Positions 1 to 8,973 of a stretch of 64,000 bases of DNA are shown here, piece after piece (position 1 is the stretch's first letter; each line of letters begins with the position of its first letter). A model generated the notes under the pieces. It worked only from the letters and a program-made list of their open reading frames with translations, had not been told where the DNA came from and did no database searches. Source of the stretch: Granulicella sibirica (GTDB taxonomy: Bacteria > Acidobacteriota > Terriglobia > Terriglobales > Acidobacteriaceae); the NCBI RefSeq assembly GCF_004115155.1, contig NZ_RDSM01000001.1, positions 496,001-560,000 on the forward strand, given 5' to 3'. A program made the translations under genes and the position numbers.

Positions 1-73
1 TTCGGCGGATGGTGTTGTCGACTCCTGAATTTTCCCGTACGCGGCTGACCATGGGGCTTGACGAGACTTCCAT
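1..73 (-). CDS. possible 5' end of a gene running off the left edge
   Basis: An open frame of 24 codons begins with ATG at 73 and continues past base 1. An AGGA element sits about five bases before the ATG, and the start lies 24 bases after the stop of the VWA-like gene, so it could be the next gene of the same transcript. Too little is visible to name it. Confidence 0.3.
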   Translation of the reverse strand, partial: MEVSSSPMVSRVRENSGVDNTIRR

Positions 74-97
74 AGGTCCTGCGGGGGCCAGAAAGGT

Positions 98-1213
98 CTA
101 TGGTTCGTCTGCCGTCGGGTTTGGAAGGAGGATGCGGCGTGTGCCAACGTCAGGAGTCTTCTCCGGATCGGGCGGGGGCGCGGCCGGATTGGTGAAGGTT
201 TCGGGATCCGGCAAGGGGACGCTGATTCCGCCGGGACGGATGAGGGCATTGCTCTTCGCGATAAAGACGAGTATCTGGTGGGCTCCCGCAGTTACTGTTC
301 GCGGGCGCGGGAACTCGACAATGTATCGCTCGCGAATCATCTGGATGACGTGCTTGAGGGTGTCGGGCATGTCGTCGTTTTTGGAGTTCAGGACGATTCC
401 GCCGCTGAGCTCGGACAAGGAGCGGAAGAAACCGGGTTCGCCTACGGCGGAGGCTGGGTCGAGGAAGCGACCGAAGCTGTCGGTGGGTTGGTATCGGATC
501 CCGAACACGCTGACTGCGGAGGCGGTCGCATGGGTTCTAGCTTCATTCCAAGTGAGGCGGCTGCCGTGGTCGATGCCACTGGAGATAGCGATGATGACGC
601 GACGGCCGGAGGTGGAACCGAGTTGCTCACTGAGGTACGAGATGGTATCCCAGAGTCCGATGGGGTGAGGACAGCCGGAACCTTTCTGCTGATGATCGCG
701 TGATCTCCAGGATTGCAGCGCGGCATCGACCGTGTGGCCGAGGAGCGCGGGGTCTTCAGGAGAGAGGCTATGAGTGTGGATGAGGGAACAATCGAGCGTG
801 TAGATGGTGACCTGATCGCGGGGATGGAGCGAGAGGGGCGCGAGCCTTGCGATCGCCTTATCGATCTCGGGAAAGGCATCCCTGCTGAAGTCTCGGACAT
901 CGAGGAGGATCGCAAGGTTGATGGGGTCATCGCCCTCGGTGCGGATATAGGTAGGGCGGAAGGGGCGGCCGGCGTCGAGCGTGATGGTGAAGCGTCTGGG
1001 ATCGAACTTTGGGGTGGAGCGGCGATCATGGTCGAGAACGAGGACCGGGATCTGGATGAGGTCGGCGTAGGCGTGGAGGGTGGCGATGGGGGCTTCGCCT
1101 GGGGTTGGCTCCTGGGCGCGCAGGAATGGGGCCAGCAGGAGGATGAGCAAGGCAAGGGACAGGCCTGGTGAATGCGAGGGGAGGGACGGTCTGCGTGGAG
1201 GGCAGAAGGTCAT
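98..1213 (-). CDS. VWFA-related secreted protein of the acidobacterial type
   Basis: Predicted exported protein of 371 residues. I chose the ATG at 1213 because a hydrophobic signal peptide (about residues 15-35, ending near Leu-Arg-Ala-Gln) follows directly. The longer upstream open frame is low-complexity antisense to the neighbouring DinB gene. A von Willebrand A-like fold begins near residue 95 with the string NLAILLDVRDFS. The canonical metal site DxSxS is changed here (Asp-Val-Arg-Asp-Phe-Ser), so metal binding may be altered. A Pro-rich C-terminus follows a beta-rich segment. This matches the VWFA-related family that is greatly expanded in Acidobacteriota and has no established function; surface interaction is a guess. 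It diverges from the DinB gene across about 127 bases. Confidence 0.7.
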   Translation of the reverse strand: MTFCPPRRPSLPSHSPGLSLALLILLLAPFLRAQEPTPGEAPIATLHAYADLIQIPVLVLDHDRRSTPKFDPRRFTITLDAGRPFRPTYIRTEGDDPINLAILLDVRDFSRDAFPEIDKAIARLAPLSLHPRDQVTIYTLDCSLIHTHSLSPEDPALLGHTVDAALQSWRSRDHQQKGSGCPHPIGLWDTISYLSEQLGSTSGRRVIIAISSGIDHGSRLTWNEARTHATASAVSVFGIRYQPTDSFGRFLDPASAVGEPGFFRSLSELSGGIVLNSKNDDMPDTLKHVIQMIRERYIVEFPRPRTVTAGAHQILVFIAKSNALIRPGGISVPLPDPETFTNPAAPPPDPEKTPDVGTRRILLPNPTADEP

Positions 1214-1340
1214 GTGGGAAGTATCGCAGATTCTTTTGGGCTTAGCCGAGCCGAGGCGGGGTCTATGAGAGGCTTTTAGAAGGGACGTGATTCTGCCTTG
1301 GAGCAACCTGGCTGAGTGCTTCCCTCTCGAAAGGAAACGA

Positions 1341-1841
1341 ATGACTCTCGCTGAACGCCTTCTCCCTGAGCTTGAACAGCAACTCGCGAACACCCGCAAG
1401 GTGCTCCACGAGGTGCCGGATGGACGCAACGACTTTGCTCCGCATGAGAAGTCGATGCCGCTGACACGACTGGCCGGACACACCGCCGAACTGGTCGGGT
1501 TTGCAACCCTGCACCTGACCGTGCCGAGCATCAACATGGGCACGCCGGAGGATCCGCGCAAGATTCTGCGGATGGGTCTCAAAGCGGATCTCTTGACCGA
1601 GTTTGAAGGCATGGCGGCGCGGCTGGTGGAGACGCTGAAGGCAACGAGCGATGCGGCGTTCGACGAGGAGTACACCCTGTTGAGGCAGGGGAATGTGGTG
1701 ATTCGGACGACTCGGTATGGGGCTTACCGGACGCTGTTTCTGGACCACATGATTCATCACCGGGCGCAGCTTGGGGTGTACTTGCGGCTGATGGGGGAGA
1801 AGGTGCCGGCTACGTTTGGGCCTAGTGCGGATGAGAAGTAG
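1341..1841 (+). CDS. DinB family protein
   Basis: A 166-residue four-helix-bundle protein of the DinB/YfiT-like superfamily, whose members are metal-dependent and often act as thiol (bacillithiol or mycothiol) transferases or hydrolases. The likely metal-ligand triad is visible: His47 (in LAGHTAEL) and His136/His140 (in DHMIHHRAQLG). The ATG at 1341 has an AAGGAAA ribosome site six bases upstream and is preferred over the in-frame ATG at 1287, which adds a non-conserved leader. The protein is cytosolic, with no signal or membrane segment. The substrate cannot be told from sequence. It appears monocistronic; the minus-strand DNA beyond its stop is decayed mobile-type sequence. Confidence 0.8.
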   Translation: MTLAERLLPELEQQLANTRKVLHEVPDGRNDFAPHEKSMPLTRLAGHTAELVGFATLHLTVPSINMGTPEDPRKILRMGLKADLLTEFEGMAARLVETLKATSDAAFDEEYTLLRQGNVVIRTTRYGAYRTLFLDHMIHHRAQLGVYLRLMGEKVPATFGPSADEK

Positions 1842-1864
1842 GTGCTGACAGCGTCAGTCAGGCT

Positions 1865-2060
1865 ATCTCCGAGGGGGTTGAACGCGCTGCGGTCTCCGTG
1901 CCGGATGTGAAGAACGAGAACGTTCTTCGCTTGCTGGTCGATCGAGTGGATGATGCGGTAGAAATGAGGCTTGTTGCTGTGGAGGAGTTGGCGCAGACGC
2001 CGATCTTCCGCAGTCGTCGTGCCGCGTTCTGGATTGTGATCGAGACTCAGGATTAGAGCT
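1865..2060 (-). pseudogene. RelE/ParE-type toxin, C-terminal remnant
   Basis: Read on the minus strand, this stretch gives LDHNPERG, then RRLRQLLHSNKPHFYRI and VLVLHIRHGDRSAF, the typical C-terminal half of a type II RelE/ParE toxin. The N-terminal half is missing: a stop lies a few codons upstream and the frame starts where an antitoxin should end. The open frame also runs on into the DinB gene without the usual stop. I read it as a dead toxin fragment. Confidence 0.6.
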
Positions 2061-2277
2061 TCGCCCGGAACTCATCGAAGACCTCCATAGCTGGTCGGGT
2101 GCGTCCGGCGGCTGCGTCTTCAAGGTCCTGGCGGATTCCTTCGTGGGCGTGCCGAAGGCGGGGCACCCGGCGTCGGCGGGAGCGTTCGAAGAGGTTTCTG
2201 GAGGCGGGGGTGGAGAGGCAGGGCTTGCGGGCGTGGCAGGAGAAGGTGATGAAGTGGAGATGGTGGGCGCGTTGGTA
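2053..2277 (-). pseudogene. chimeric remnant: RAYT N-terminus joined to an antitoxin C-terminus
   Basis: One minus-strand frame between a TGA at 2278-2280 and a TAA at 2053-2055 has no start codon near its beginning and mixes two families. Its first part (HHLHFITFSCHARKP, then ASRNLFERS) is the N-terminus of a REP-associated Y1 tyrosine transposase. Its second part (AHEGIRQDLEDAAAGRTRP, then EVFDEFRAKL) is the C-terminus of a RelB/ParD-like antitoxin. The break is near 2160. The antitoxin tail overlaps the toxin remnant as in a TA pair. Deletion between two mobile cassettes would explain it. Confidence 0.55.
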
Positions 2278-2347
2278 TCAGAACAGATCGCGGGGTATGG
2301 GTGGGATTTTACTTTGTGGGTTCGGGGTGGGTTGGGGTTCCGTGGGT

Positions 2348-2373
2348 CCCACATCTCAGAAGCGAGATGTGGG
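2348..2373. repeat. REP-like hairpin beside the RAYT remnant
   Basis: A perfect 10-bp inverted repeat, CCCACATCTC (2348-2357) and GAGATGTGGG (2364-2373), with a 6-base loop, followed by GGCACCCG. It sits about 70 bases upstream of the RAYT fragment, as expected for a REP element. A partial match (GATGGGGCACCCGG) recurs near 5070. Confidence 0.55.
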
Positions 2374-2421
2374 GCACCCGTCATTTACGTCCGCCACACC
2401 TGGGCCACCCGCCAAATATCT

Positions 2422-2610
2422 CTAACGGCTTGGTGGGCGAAAAAAACCCGCCATAGCATCAAGCGGAAGCACGTAATTTTCTGGTTCTATATCTTTATAC
2501 ATTTCAGACAGCCGGATAGCCTCTTCGATCGCTGGCGAGAAATGCATCTGTGCGACGTGTTCTTCGGCCAAGCGGTTCTTGATCTCAATTTCCAGATTCG
2601 GAGCTGTCAT
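2422..2610 (-). CDS. small protein coupled to the SDH-type peptidase
   Basis: A 62-residue acidic, soluble protein with no recognised domain. Its ATG (2610-2608) overlaps the stop of the upstream peptidase gene as TAATG, so translation is almost certainly coupled. The sequence is mostly predicted helix (EIEIKNRLAEEHVAQ, then IEEAIRLSEMYKDI) and has no membrane segment. From its position it may be an adaptor, inhibitor or substrate-presenting partner of the peptidase, but nothing in the sequence proves that. Confidence 0.55.
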   Translation of the reverse strand: MTAPNLEIEIKNRLAEEHVAQMHFSPAIEEAIRLSEMYKDIEPENYVLPLDAMAGFFRPPSR

Positions 2611-3482
2611 TATGTAACCTCTTTGAAGCAGCTATGAAGATGAAACTGTCTGCCCATGCGGTCGGTGTAGGCCGAAAGCATGTCGTTGTATCCCCTAATG
2701 GCATCTCTGAGCTTCTGATCAGAGGAGTAGTCGTCAATTTCCAATCGGAGTTCCTTCAATTTCGAAATGTTCAGCGCGCGACCATGTGAAAACCACTTCT
2801 TGTGGTTGGAGAGAGCTGCAGCAATCTCCTCGGCGCGCTGAGACTTCTCTTCGGCCGTTACCGGACTACCGACCCCGTGGGTCCGATGCACATTCCAATC
2901 TTTAAACTTGTACTGAACGAGCCAGTTCTTCAGGAGATCGATGGAAAGATCTCGCGCCTGTTCATAGAGAGCCAGTTTCGCAAGATCTAAACTCTTCAGA
3001 AACACGACGTCGGCTGGGCTGAGGTTCGCCTTTTTGGTAATCTCGTCAACCTTGTCCAAGTATCCGAGTGCCGGAATATAGCCGCTACCGTCCGGAACCA
3101 TAACCTGCGGATCGATCGGTCCCAAAGCGGACGAATAATCCATATATATCTTGTCACCGGACATGCAGAAAATTGTCCCAGCGGACATAGCAGCGTCAGG
3201 AACAATGAAGTTCACAGTTCTATAGTGTTGACGCACGACAGTCACAAAGCGATCTGCGGTTTCCGCAGAACCCCCTGGCGTTCGCAAAACTATCGTGAGT
3301 GAACTTTCCGTTCGCTTTGAGGATGCCTTAACACTTTCGATGAAATCGCGAAATTTCTGGAAGTAGAAAGGGTGAATCTGGCCGTGGTAGTAGATAACAT
3401 CGGACTTCAGCAGATCTTCTAATTTCTTGGCGGATTTGCGGATTTGCTCTGATATCGCATCGTCAAGATCTACAGCGCTCAT
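2610..3482 (-). CDS. SDH-type (ClpP/crotonase-fold) serine peptidase
   Basis: A soluble serine peptidase-like protein of about 290 residues, of the serine dehydrogenase proteinase (SDH_sah) group related to SppA and ClpP. Visible family marks, numbered from a GTG four codons upstream, are the oxyanion loop RTPGGSAE (about residues 71-78), the nucleophile Ser104 in DAAMSAGT, and the LGPIDPQ loop near residue 125. No signal peptide or transmembrane helix is present, unlike SppA. ATG at 3482 is taken as the start; a GTG at 3494 is the alternative. It lies 88 bases downstream of ffh on the same strand and overlaps a 62-residue gene at its stop. Members of this group often act in protein quality control or beside defence genes; the role here is unknown. 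Confidence 0.7.
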   Translation of the reverse strand: MSAVDLDDAISEQIRKSAKKLEDLLKSDVIYYHGQIHPFYFQKFRDFIESVKASSKRTESSLTIVLRTPGGSAETADRFVTVVRQHYRTVNFIVPDAAMSAGTIFCMSGDKIYMDYSSALGPIDPQVMVPDGSGYIPALGYLDKVDEITKKANLSPADVVFLKSLDLAKLALYEQARDLSIDLLKNWLVQYKFKDWNVHRTHGVGSPVTAEEKSQRAEEIAAALSNHKKWFSHGRALNISKLKELRLEIDDYSSDQKLRDAIRGYNDMLSAYTDRMGRQFHLHSCFKEVT

Positions 3483-3582
3483 TCCGAATCTCACCCCGTA
3501 TTCATCGTCTCATCTTTCGCTGAGGATCATACACAAGTTTAGGTGTGAAGATCTCGGGTACCTAAAAGGGGTCACACCTCGG

Positions 3583-4971
3583 CTAGCGTCCGAACTTCTG
3601 CTTTCCTTGCATCTGGCTCATCATTCTTTGCTGGGCTTTCATGCCGCCTCCGCCGCCCATGCTCTTGAACATCTTCGACATTTGGCCGTATTGGCGGAGG
3701 AGGTTGTTGACCTCTTGTACGCTTGTGCCGGAGCCGGCGGCTATGCGCTTGCGGCGGCTGCCGTTGATGAGGTCGGCGTTGTGGCGCTCCTTGTTCGTCA
3801 TCGAGTTGATGATGGATTCGATGCGGGTGAACTGGCCTTCGTCGACGTTTTCGGCGGCCTGGGCCATGCCGGCGAAGGGGCCTACCGAGGGGAGCATCTT
3901 GAGGATGGATTTCATGCTGCCCATCTTCTTGATCTGACGGAGCTGCTCGCGGAAGTCTTCGAGGGTGAAGCCTTCGCCGGAGAGGGCCTTCTTGGCGAAG
4001 GTTTCGGCTTTGCCGCGGTCGAGTTTTTCTTCGGCGCGCTCGAGGAGGGTGGCGATGTCGCCCATGCCCATGATGCGGCTGACGATACGGTCGGGGTGGA
4101 AGGCTTCGAAGGCGTCGGGCTTTTCGCCGGTTCCGAGGAACTTGATGGGGGCGCCGGTGACCTGGCGGATGGAGAGGGCGGCACCGCCTCGGGCGTCGCC
4201 GTCCATCTTGGTGAGGACGGCTCCGGTGATGGCGAGGAGGTCGTTGAAGGCCTTGGCGGAGTTGACGGCGTCCTGGCCGGTCATGGCGTCGGCGACGAAG
4301 AGGATCTCGGAGGGGTTGAGGAGCTTTTTGAGCTCGGACATCTCGTCCATGAGGGCGGTGTCGATGCCGAGGCGGCCGGCGGTGTCGACGATGAGGATGT
4401 CGCAGCCGAAGTTGGCGGCGTCGCGCCTGGCTTCCTTGGCGAGACGCAGGACTTCGGGGGTGCCGGGGGTGGTGCCGGGGTCGAGCTTGCCTTCGTAGAG
4501 GTTGGCTCCGGTGGCGCGGGCGACGATGGCGAGCTGCTCGCGGGCGGCGGGACGGTAGACGTCGACCGAGACGAGCATGGGGCGGTGGCCGCCCTTTTTG
4601 AGCCACTGGGCTAGTTTGCCGGAGGTGGTCGTCTTGCCGGAGCCCTGGAGGCCGGCCATGAGGATGACGGTCGGGGGCTGCGAGGCGAATTTGAAGCGGG
4701 CAGTGTCCTTTCCGAGGACGTTGGTGAGCTCGTCGGCGACGATCTTGACGATCTGCTCGGATGGGCTGAGCGCGGTGGCGACGCGGGCTCCCATGGCCTG
4801 CTCGCGGATGCGCTCCATGAGGCTCTTGACGACTTCGAGGTTGACGTCGGACTCGAGGAGGGCTAGGCGGATCTCGCGGAGGGCGTCGGAGACGTTCTCG
4901 TCGGTGATGGTGCCCTGGCCGCGGAGTGTCTTGAAGGAGCGCTGGAGCTTATCGGAAAGGTTCTCAAACAT
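3583..4971 (-). CDS. ffh: signal recognition particle protein Ffh
   Basis: The SRP54 homologue of 462 residues, full family length. It binds 4.5S RNA and signal sequences of nascent membrane proteins and hydrolyses GTP together with FtsY. The N domain is followed by the G domain with the P-loop GLQGSGKTTT (about residues 104-113), DTAGR (about 195), and the G4/closing region around TKMDGDARGGAALS and FLGTGEKPD. The Met-rich M domain follows, including SGTSVQEVNNLLRQY, and ends in a GGGGGM-rich tail. The ATG at 4971 starts the standard N-domain string MFENLSDKLQRSFKTLRG. It is the first gene of a minus-strand run with the peptidase pair. Confidence 0.95.
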   Translation of the reverse strand: MFENLSDKLQRSFKTLRGQGTITDENVSDALREIRLALLESDVNLEVVKSLMERIREQAMGARVATALSPSEQIVKIVADELTNVLGKDTARFKFASQPPTVILMAGLQGSGKTTTSGKLAQWLKKGGHRPMLVSVDVYRPAAREQLAIVARATGANLYEGKLDPGTTPGTPEVLRLAKEARRDAANFGCDILIVDTAGRLGIDTALMDEMSELKKLLNPSEILFVADAMTGQDAVNSAKAFNDLLAITGAVLTKMDGDARGGAALSIRQVTGAPIKFLGTGEKPDAFEAFHPDRIVSRIMGMGDIATLLERAEEKLDRGKAETFAKKALSGEGFTLEDFREQLRQIKKMGSMKSILKMLPSVGPFAGMAQAAENVDEGQFTRIESIINSMTNKERHNADLINGSRRKRIAAGSGTSVQEVNNLLRQYGQMSKMFKSMGGGGGMKAQQRMMSQMQGKQKFGR

Positions 4972-5106
4972 GGCCTTTTGAGTTTACCAGTGTGAGGGTA
5001 AGGCAAAGACAGGATGGAGATTGGGCGGCTTAGGTTCCCACCTAGCCGACGATAAAGCTGCCGGCGAAGATGGGGCACCCGGTCCCGTGGTGGTTCGACA
5101 AGAGGA

Positions 5107-5364
5107 TTAGTCGACCATCTGGTCGTCGACGAAGCAGAAGCGCCAGTGTTCGCCGGGTTCGTGGGACTGCATGACGGGGTGGTGGGTGGCGTGGAAGTGC
5201 CTGGTTGCGTGCTTGTTGGGGGAGGAATCGCAACAGCCGACGTGGCCGCAGGTGAGGCAGGTGCGGAGGTGGACCCACCAGGAGTTCGTCTTCATGCACT
5301 CTTCGCAGCCGGTGGTGTTGGGGTGGTGGGGCTTGGCGGCGGCGAGGTGTTCGCAGAGTTTCAT
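5107..5364 (-). CDS. UBP-type zinc finger protein
   Basis: A stand-alone 85-residue zinc finger of the ubiquitin-protease (ZnF-UBP) type. The ligand pattern is clear: C4/H6, C20-x2-C23, C36-x2-C39, C44 and a His-rich stretch (KHATRHFHATHH, residues 51-62). In bacteria this domain occurs alone, with no ubiquitin system, and its ligand is unknown. The ATG at 5364 begins MKLCEHL, the usual start of the family; the longer upstream frame is Pro/Ser-rich and not conserved-looking. The upstream neighbour (xerD) is divergent. Confidence 0.8.
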   Translation of the reverse strand: MKLCEHLAAAKPHHPNTTGCEECMKTNSWWVHLRTCLTCGHVGCCDSSPNKHATRHFHATHHPVMQSHEPGEHWRFCFVDDQMVD

Positions 5365-5502
5365 GGGGCTCCTGGACTGGGGTAGGGACCGAGGTCTGGA
5401 CTGCGGTTTGGATGCGGGGGGTGCTGAGTTCGATGCTGACGATGTTGGTGCGGCAGTGAGGCGGGAGCGGCGGGGGAGGCTGGTGGGCGGGATAATCGGG
5501 AA

Positions 5503-6444
5503 ATGCAAGATCGAACAGGGTTGAGTGACGTGCGTCTCGTGCGCGAGTACGACACGTATCTTCGAGTGGAGAAGGGGCTGCGGCCGAACTCGTGCGAGGC
5601 GTACCGGACTGACCTGGAACAGTTTGCGGAGATGACGGAGCAGCGCGGGGCGGGGCTGGTGACGGCGAAGCAGGAGGACGTGAGCTCGTTCATGGAGGGC
5701 CTGCGGGGGTACGGGGTGGACGCGCGATCAGTGGCGCGGAAGCTTAGCTGTTTGAAGGGATTTTACCGCTGGATGCTGATGGATAAGCGGATTGCCTCTG
5801 ACCCGACACTGAATATCGAGTCGCCAGCTGCCTGGAAGGTGCTGCCGAAGTCGCTGGCAGAGGATGAGGTGGCGGAGATGCTCGAGCGGACGGGATCGGC
5901 GGCGCGGGCGGACGATGCTTCGGGGCTGGCGCTCAGGGACCATGCAATTTTGGAATTGTTGTATGCGGGCGGGCTGCGGGTGGGAGAGATCTGCGCGCTG
6001 CGGCAGGAGGACCTGGCGCTCGATATGGCACGGGTGCAGGTAAGGGGCAAAGGGGACAAGGAACGGATTGTACCGCTGGGGCGGTCGGCGGTGGAGGCTT
6101 TGGAGGTCTATATCCAGCGGGGCCGGCCTGGGCTTGTGCGGGCGGGGGTGCAACGGGCCTTGTTTCTGAGTGCTCGGGGGAAGGCGCTGACGCGGCAGTG
6201 GGTTTGGGAGATGGTGCGGGCGGTGGCCCCGGTGGGCAGGACGGCCAGCCCGCATAAGCTACGGCATAGCTGCGCCACGCACATGGTGGAGCATGGGGCG
6301 GATTTGCGGAGCGTTCAGACGCTGCTTGGGCATGCGGATATCGCGACGACGCAGGTGTACACGCACGTGGCGATGGAACACCTGAAACAGGTGCATCGGA
6401 TGCATCATCCGCGTGGCTTGCGGCGGGCCGGGGTGGCGAGTTGA
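5503..6444 (+). CDS. xerD: tyrosine recombinase XerD-like
   Basis: A 313-residue site-specific tyrosine recombinase. The N-terminal SAM-like core-binding domain spans about residues 10-95, with a catalytic domain after residue 115. Catalytic residues are all visible: Arg159 (GGLRVGEI), a Lys in the beta-hairpin near 183-185, His251/Arg254 ([11 protein letters not shown]), His277 (LLGHADI) and Tyr286 (TTQVYTHV). These enzymes resolve chromosome dimers at dif with FtsK. The stop overlaps the start of a second recombinase by four bases, so the two are co-translated. Which is XerC and which is XerD cannot be fixed from the window. Confidence 0.85.
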   Translation: MQDRTGLSDVRLVREYDTYLRVEKGLRPNSCEAYRTDLEQFAEMTEQRGAGLVTAKQEDVSSFMEGLRGYGVDARSVARKLSCLKGFYRWMLMDKRIASDPTLNIESPAAWKVLPKSLAEDEVAEMLERTGSAARADDASGLALRDHAILELLYAGGLRVGEICALRQEDLALDMARVQVRGKGDKERIVPLGRSAVEALEVYIQRGRPGLVRAGVQRALFLSARGKALTRQWVWEMVRAVAPVGRTASPHKLRHSCATHMVEHGADLRSVQTLLGHADIATTQVYTHVAMEHLKQVHRMHHPRGLRRAGVAS

Positions 6445-7436
6445 GCGTCATTCGGGAGAGTGAGCTAGCGCGGCTATCGGATGGGTTTCTCGGAATGCTT
6501 GGGCATGAGCGGGGGGCGTCCGAGCATACGGTGCGGGCCTATGCGCGGGAGGTGACAAACTTCGTTGTGTATCTCGAGAAGAAGGAGCTTGTCGATATCG
6601 GGACGGTGGAGCACCTGGATATTCGTGGATACCTTGGCGAGCTTTATGCACGGGGGTTGACGAAAGCGAGTGCGGCGCGGGCGCTGGCGGCTGTGCGTAG
6701 CTGGTTCAAGTGGCTGGCGAAGGAAGGGCATGTGAAGCAGAATCCTGCGCTCCTGGTGTCGACGCCGAAGCTGCCGAAACATCTGCCGAGAGTGCCTAGC
6801 GCCGAGGAAGTCAACCGGGTGCTGAACTCGCTCGAGGAGCGGGAGAAGGCGGCAGGTCCGGCGAAGCTGCGGAAGGCGGGAGATGTCGACCAGGAAGAGG
6901 TTGCGGCCTGGCCGGAGAGGGATCGGGTGATCTTCGAGTTGTTATACGGATGTGGGATCCGGAACTCGGAGCTGGTGGGGATCAACATGGCGGATATTCA
7001 GTGGGCCAATGAAGCCATTCTGGTGAAGGGCAAGGGGAAGAAAGAACGGTATGTTCCGCTTGGCGGGGAGGCTGCGGAGGCGGTGAGAATGCTTCTACCG
7101 GTACGAGAGGCGAAGCTTCGGGCTGCGGGCAAGGGTGGGATGGTGGATACGGGACCGCTGGTGACGAACCTGCGCATGCGTGGGAACTGCCGCTTGACGA
7201 CGCGGAGTGTGGGGAGGATCGTGAAGGCGATTGCGCAGTCTCGGGGGCTTCCGGCGGATGTCCATCCGCATACGCTGCGGCATGCGTTTGGGACGCACAT
7301 GCTTGAAGAAGGGGCGGACCTGCGGGCGATCCAGGAGATGCTTGGGCATGAGCGTCTGTCGACTACGCAGAGGTATACGCAGTTGACCGTTGGGCAGGTG
7401 CAGCGGGTTTATGACGAGACCCATCCTCGGGCATAA
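6441..7436 (+). CDS. xerC: tyrosine recombinase XerC-like
   Basis: A 331-residue tyrosine recombinase, probable partner of the preceding gene. It appears to start with TTG at 6441 inside a TTGA overlap with the upstream stop, which indicates coupling. The core-binding domain covers about residues 8-100. The catalytic set is Arg174 (CGIRNSEL), Lys near 198-200 (KGKGKKERY), His277/Arg280 ([11 protein letters not shown]), His303 (LGHERLSTT) and Tyr312. A roughly 25-residue insertion before the catalytic Arg ([19 protein letters not shown]) is longer than in Escherichia coli XerC. Dimer resolution is the expected role; an integrase function is unlikely because the pair sits in a housekeeping context. 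Confidence 0.85.
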   Translation: MSVIRESELARLSDGFLGMLGHERGASEHTVRAYAREVTNFVVYLEKKELVDIGTVEHLDIRGYLGELYARGLTKASAARALAAVRSWFKWLAKEGHVKQNPALLVSTPKLPKHLPRVPSAEEVNRVLNSLEEREKAAGPAKLRKAGDVDQEEVAAWPERDRVIFELLYGCGIRNSELVGINMADIQWANEAILVKGKGKKERYVPLGGEAAEAVRMLLPVREAKLRAAGKGGMVDTGPLVTNLRMRGNCRLTTRSVGRIVKAIAQSRGLPADVHPHTLRHAFGTHMLEEGADLRAIQEMLGHERLSTTQRYTQLTVGQVQRVYDETHPRA

Positions 7437-7443
7437 ATCGACT

Positions 7444-7473
7444 GGCGAGCTCCGTCGGGAAAGAGGGCTCGCC
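7444..7473 (+). terminator. hairpin after xerC
   Basis: GGCGAGC (7444-7450) and GCTCGCC (7467-7473) form a 7-bp GC-rich stem eight bases after the xerC stop. There is no T-run, so termination is plausible but unproven. Confidence 0.45.
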
Positions 7474-8031
7474 GCATGGAGGATTCCTGGCTTTCGCGGA
7501 GTTCCGGACAACGTTGGCCTTGGGGCTGATGACGCCGAATCCCTGTCAATCGCGTTCGACAATCTAAAGCTCACACGGCAGCAGCCAGTCGAAGTCTCTT
7601 GGTATTTCGTATAAAGAACGCCTTCGTTGTGGACTCCCTCGAGGAACCAACGCCGATTCACACGAGAGGCCGGCCGAACAGATTCCGCGCCACGCTGGGC
7701 GGAAATGCTCAGAGACTTCGGACCGGCAGGGCTTCGGACCGGATCGCAACTCCAACCGCAAGCACTCCTTAGGTTGGTCCGGCTGACAGCTTTTGCTTAT
7801 CAGGTTCGGATGTTTGTATCCCCGAGCGCTTGCCTGAGAGCTGCTGTGTCTGCATGGGCCTGTTCCTGCGCGAACCAATCGAGTTGCGGCATACCCACCC
7901 TCGTGGCGTGCCCCGTTGGTTGTATCAGGCAAAAATCCTGGGGTTGGAATCGGATAACAGGCAAGCCGATAGGTGAGCCACGGCCGTGCAGATTTGACCA
8001 ATTGCCACACTATTTCCCAGAGATTCCACTG
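7474..8031. other. intergenic stretch without a convincing gene
   Basis: About 560 bases between the xerC hairpin and the outer-membrane protein gene. Open frames are present on both strands, but none has a ribosome site, family-like composition or recognisable motifs. TTGACC at 8005-8010 could be a -35 box for the downstream gene, though its -10 is poor. Confidence 0.4.
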
Positions 8032-8889
8032 ATGCCCTCGCTACGCGCTATAAGAGCTTTGTCGCTCGCTGCACTTCTTGTCATCTCGGTCGACCTCGGG
8101 CGTGCACAGGAGGAGTCGGATACGGTGGGCTGCTTCTCCCGGAACGTGACCGTGAGCACGGATCGTCCAACTTACTCGAACGCAACGCAGACGGCACAGT
8201 GCGGCGTGATGGAAGTGATGGGCGGAATGGACCGGGTCTGGGTTGGCCGCGGGCTACACCAAGACGACGTTGTCCAGGCGCTGCAGTTCGGCCTTACACC
8301 CTCGATGGATCTGCACTATTCCGGGAATCTGTACTTTGGAGACGGTACACATTCGGGCTCTCTTTCCGGCGTAAGCGACAGCTACGCGGGTGTACGGTAT
8401 CGCTTGACACAACAGACCCATAGTGTTCCGAGCTTCGGCTTGTTCTATACCGTAAAGGTTCCCACGGCGAGCCCGCTGTTTGGCATGAGCACCGGGCGAT
8501 ATGATCACTTTCTCTCATTCCTGGTGAGCAAAGACCTGCCCAAGGTGCACCTCGATTTTAATGTGACCGAGCAGATGGAAGGCCGTCCGGGAGCCGCAGG
8601 GCATGACTACAACGATGCCTACGTTTTGTTCGCGACAGTGCCTCTTTCCAAGAGGCTCTCTCTGCTTGGCGGCGGGTATGGCTTTCGTGCATTGAATGCC
8701 GCCGCACCAGCGTATGCGGTGACGTCCGTGGGATTCGATTACCAAGTGAATCAACGCCTGATCCTGGACGTTTCAATAGACGAGGGAGTTACCAGCGGAG
8801 CGCCGCGAAAGCGTCTGGGGTTTGGTTTTACCTATGCCTACGCGAATGCGTATCGCATCTTCAGTCATCCGCAGGAGCGCACCTGGTAG
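8032..8889 (+). CDS. predicted outer-membrane beta-barrel protein
   Basis: A 285-residue exported protein. The ATG at 8032 gives a clean signal peptide (SLAALLVISVDLGRAQE). Upstream in-frame codons add a non-hydrophobic, Cys-rich leader and were not used. The mature part alternates polar and aromatic residues in short strands and ends in FTYAYANAYRIF then HPQERTW, consistent with a 10-12-strand barrel of the 'transporter / phenol-degradation MetA-like' type. The segment CFSRNVTVSTDRPTYS is typical of acidobacterial members. The substrate is unknown. It is followed 84 bases later by a chemoreceptor on the same strand. Confidence 0.6.
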   Translation: MPSLRAIRALSLAALLVISVDLGRAQEESDTVGCFSRNVTVSTDRPTYSNATQTAQCGVMEVMGGMDRVWVGRGLHQDDVVQALQFGLTPSMDLHYSGNLYFGDGTHSGSLSGVSDSYAGVRYRLTQQTHSVPSFGLFYTVKVPTASPLFGMSTGRYDHFLSFLVSKDLPKVHLDFNVTEQMEGRPGAAGHDYNDAYVLFATVPLSKRLSLLGGGYGFRALNAAAPAYAVTSVGFDYQVNQRLILDVSIDEGVTSGAPRKRLGFGFTYAYANAYRIFSHPQERTW

Positions 8890-8973
8890 GGACTGCACGA
8901 GAGCACGGACGGGCGACTCCCTGCGAATACAAGGGACCAGGGCCAAAGCATTGATGGATAGGAGATTGGAACG

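Noticed and set aside
1863..2384. 173-residue minus-strand frame with Pro/Ser-rich composition
   Set aside because: The adjacent frames carry recognisable toxin, antitoxin and RAYT fragments; this frame does not.
3427..4614. 395-residue plus-strand open frame opposite ffh
   Set aside because: It is an antisense shadow of the strongly conserved ffh gene; Gly/Val/Glu-biased composition with no motif.
7627..8031. N-terminal extension of the outer-membrane protein
   Set aside because: It has no ribosome site and no signal; the signal peptide starts at 8032.
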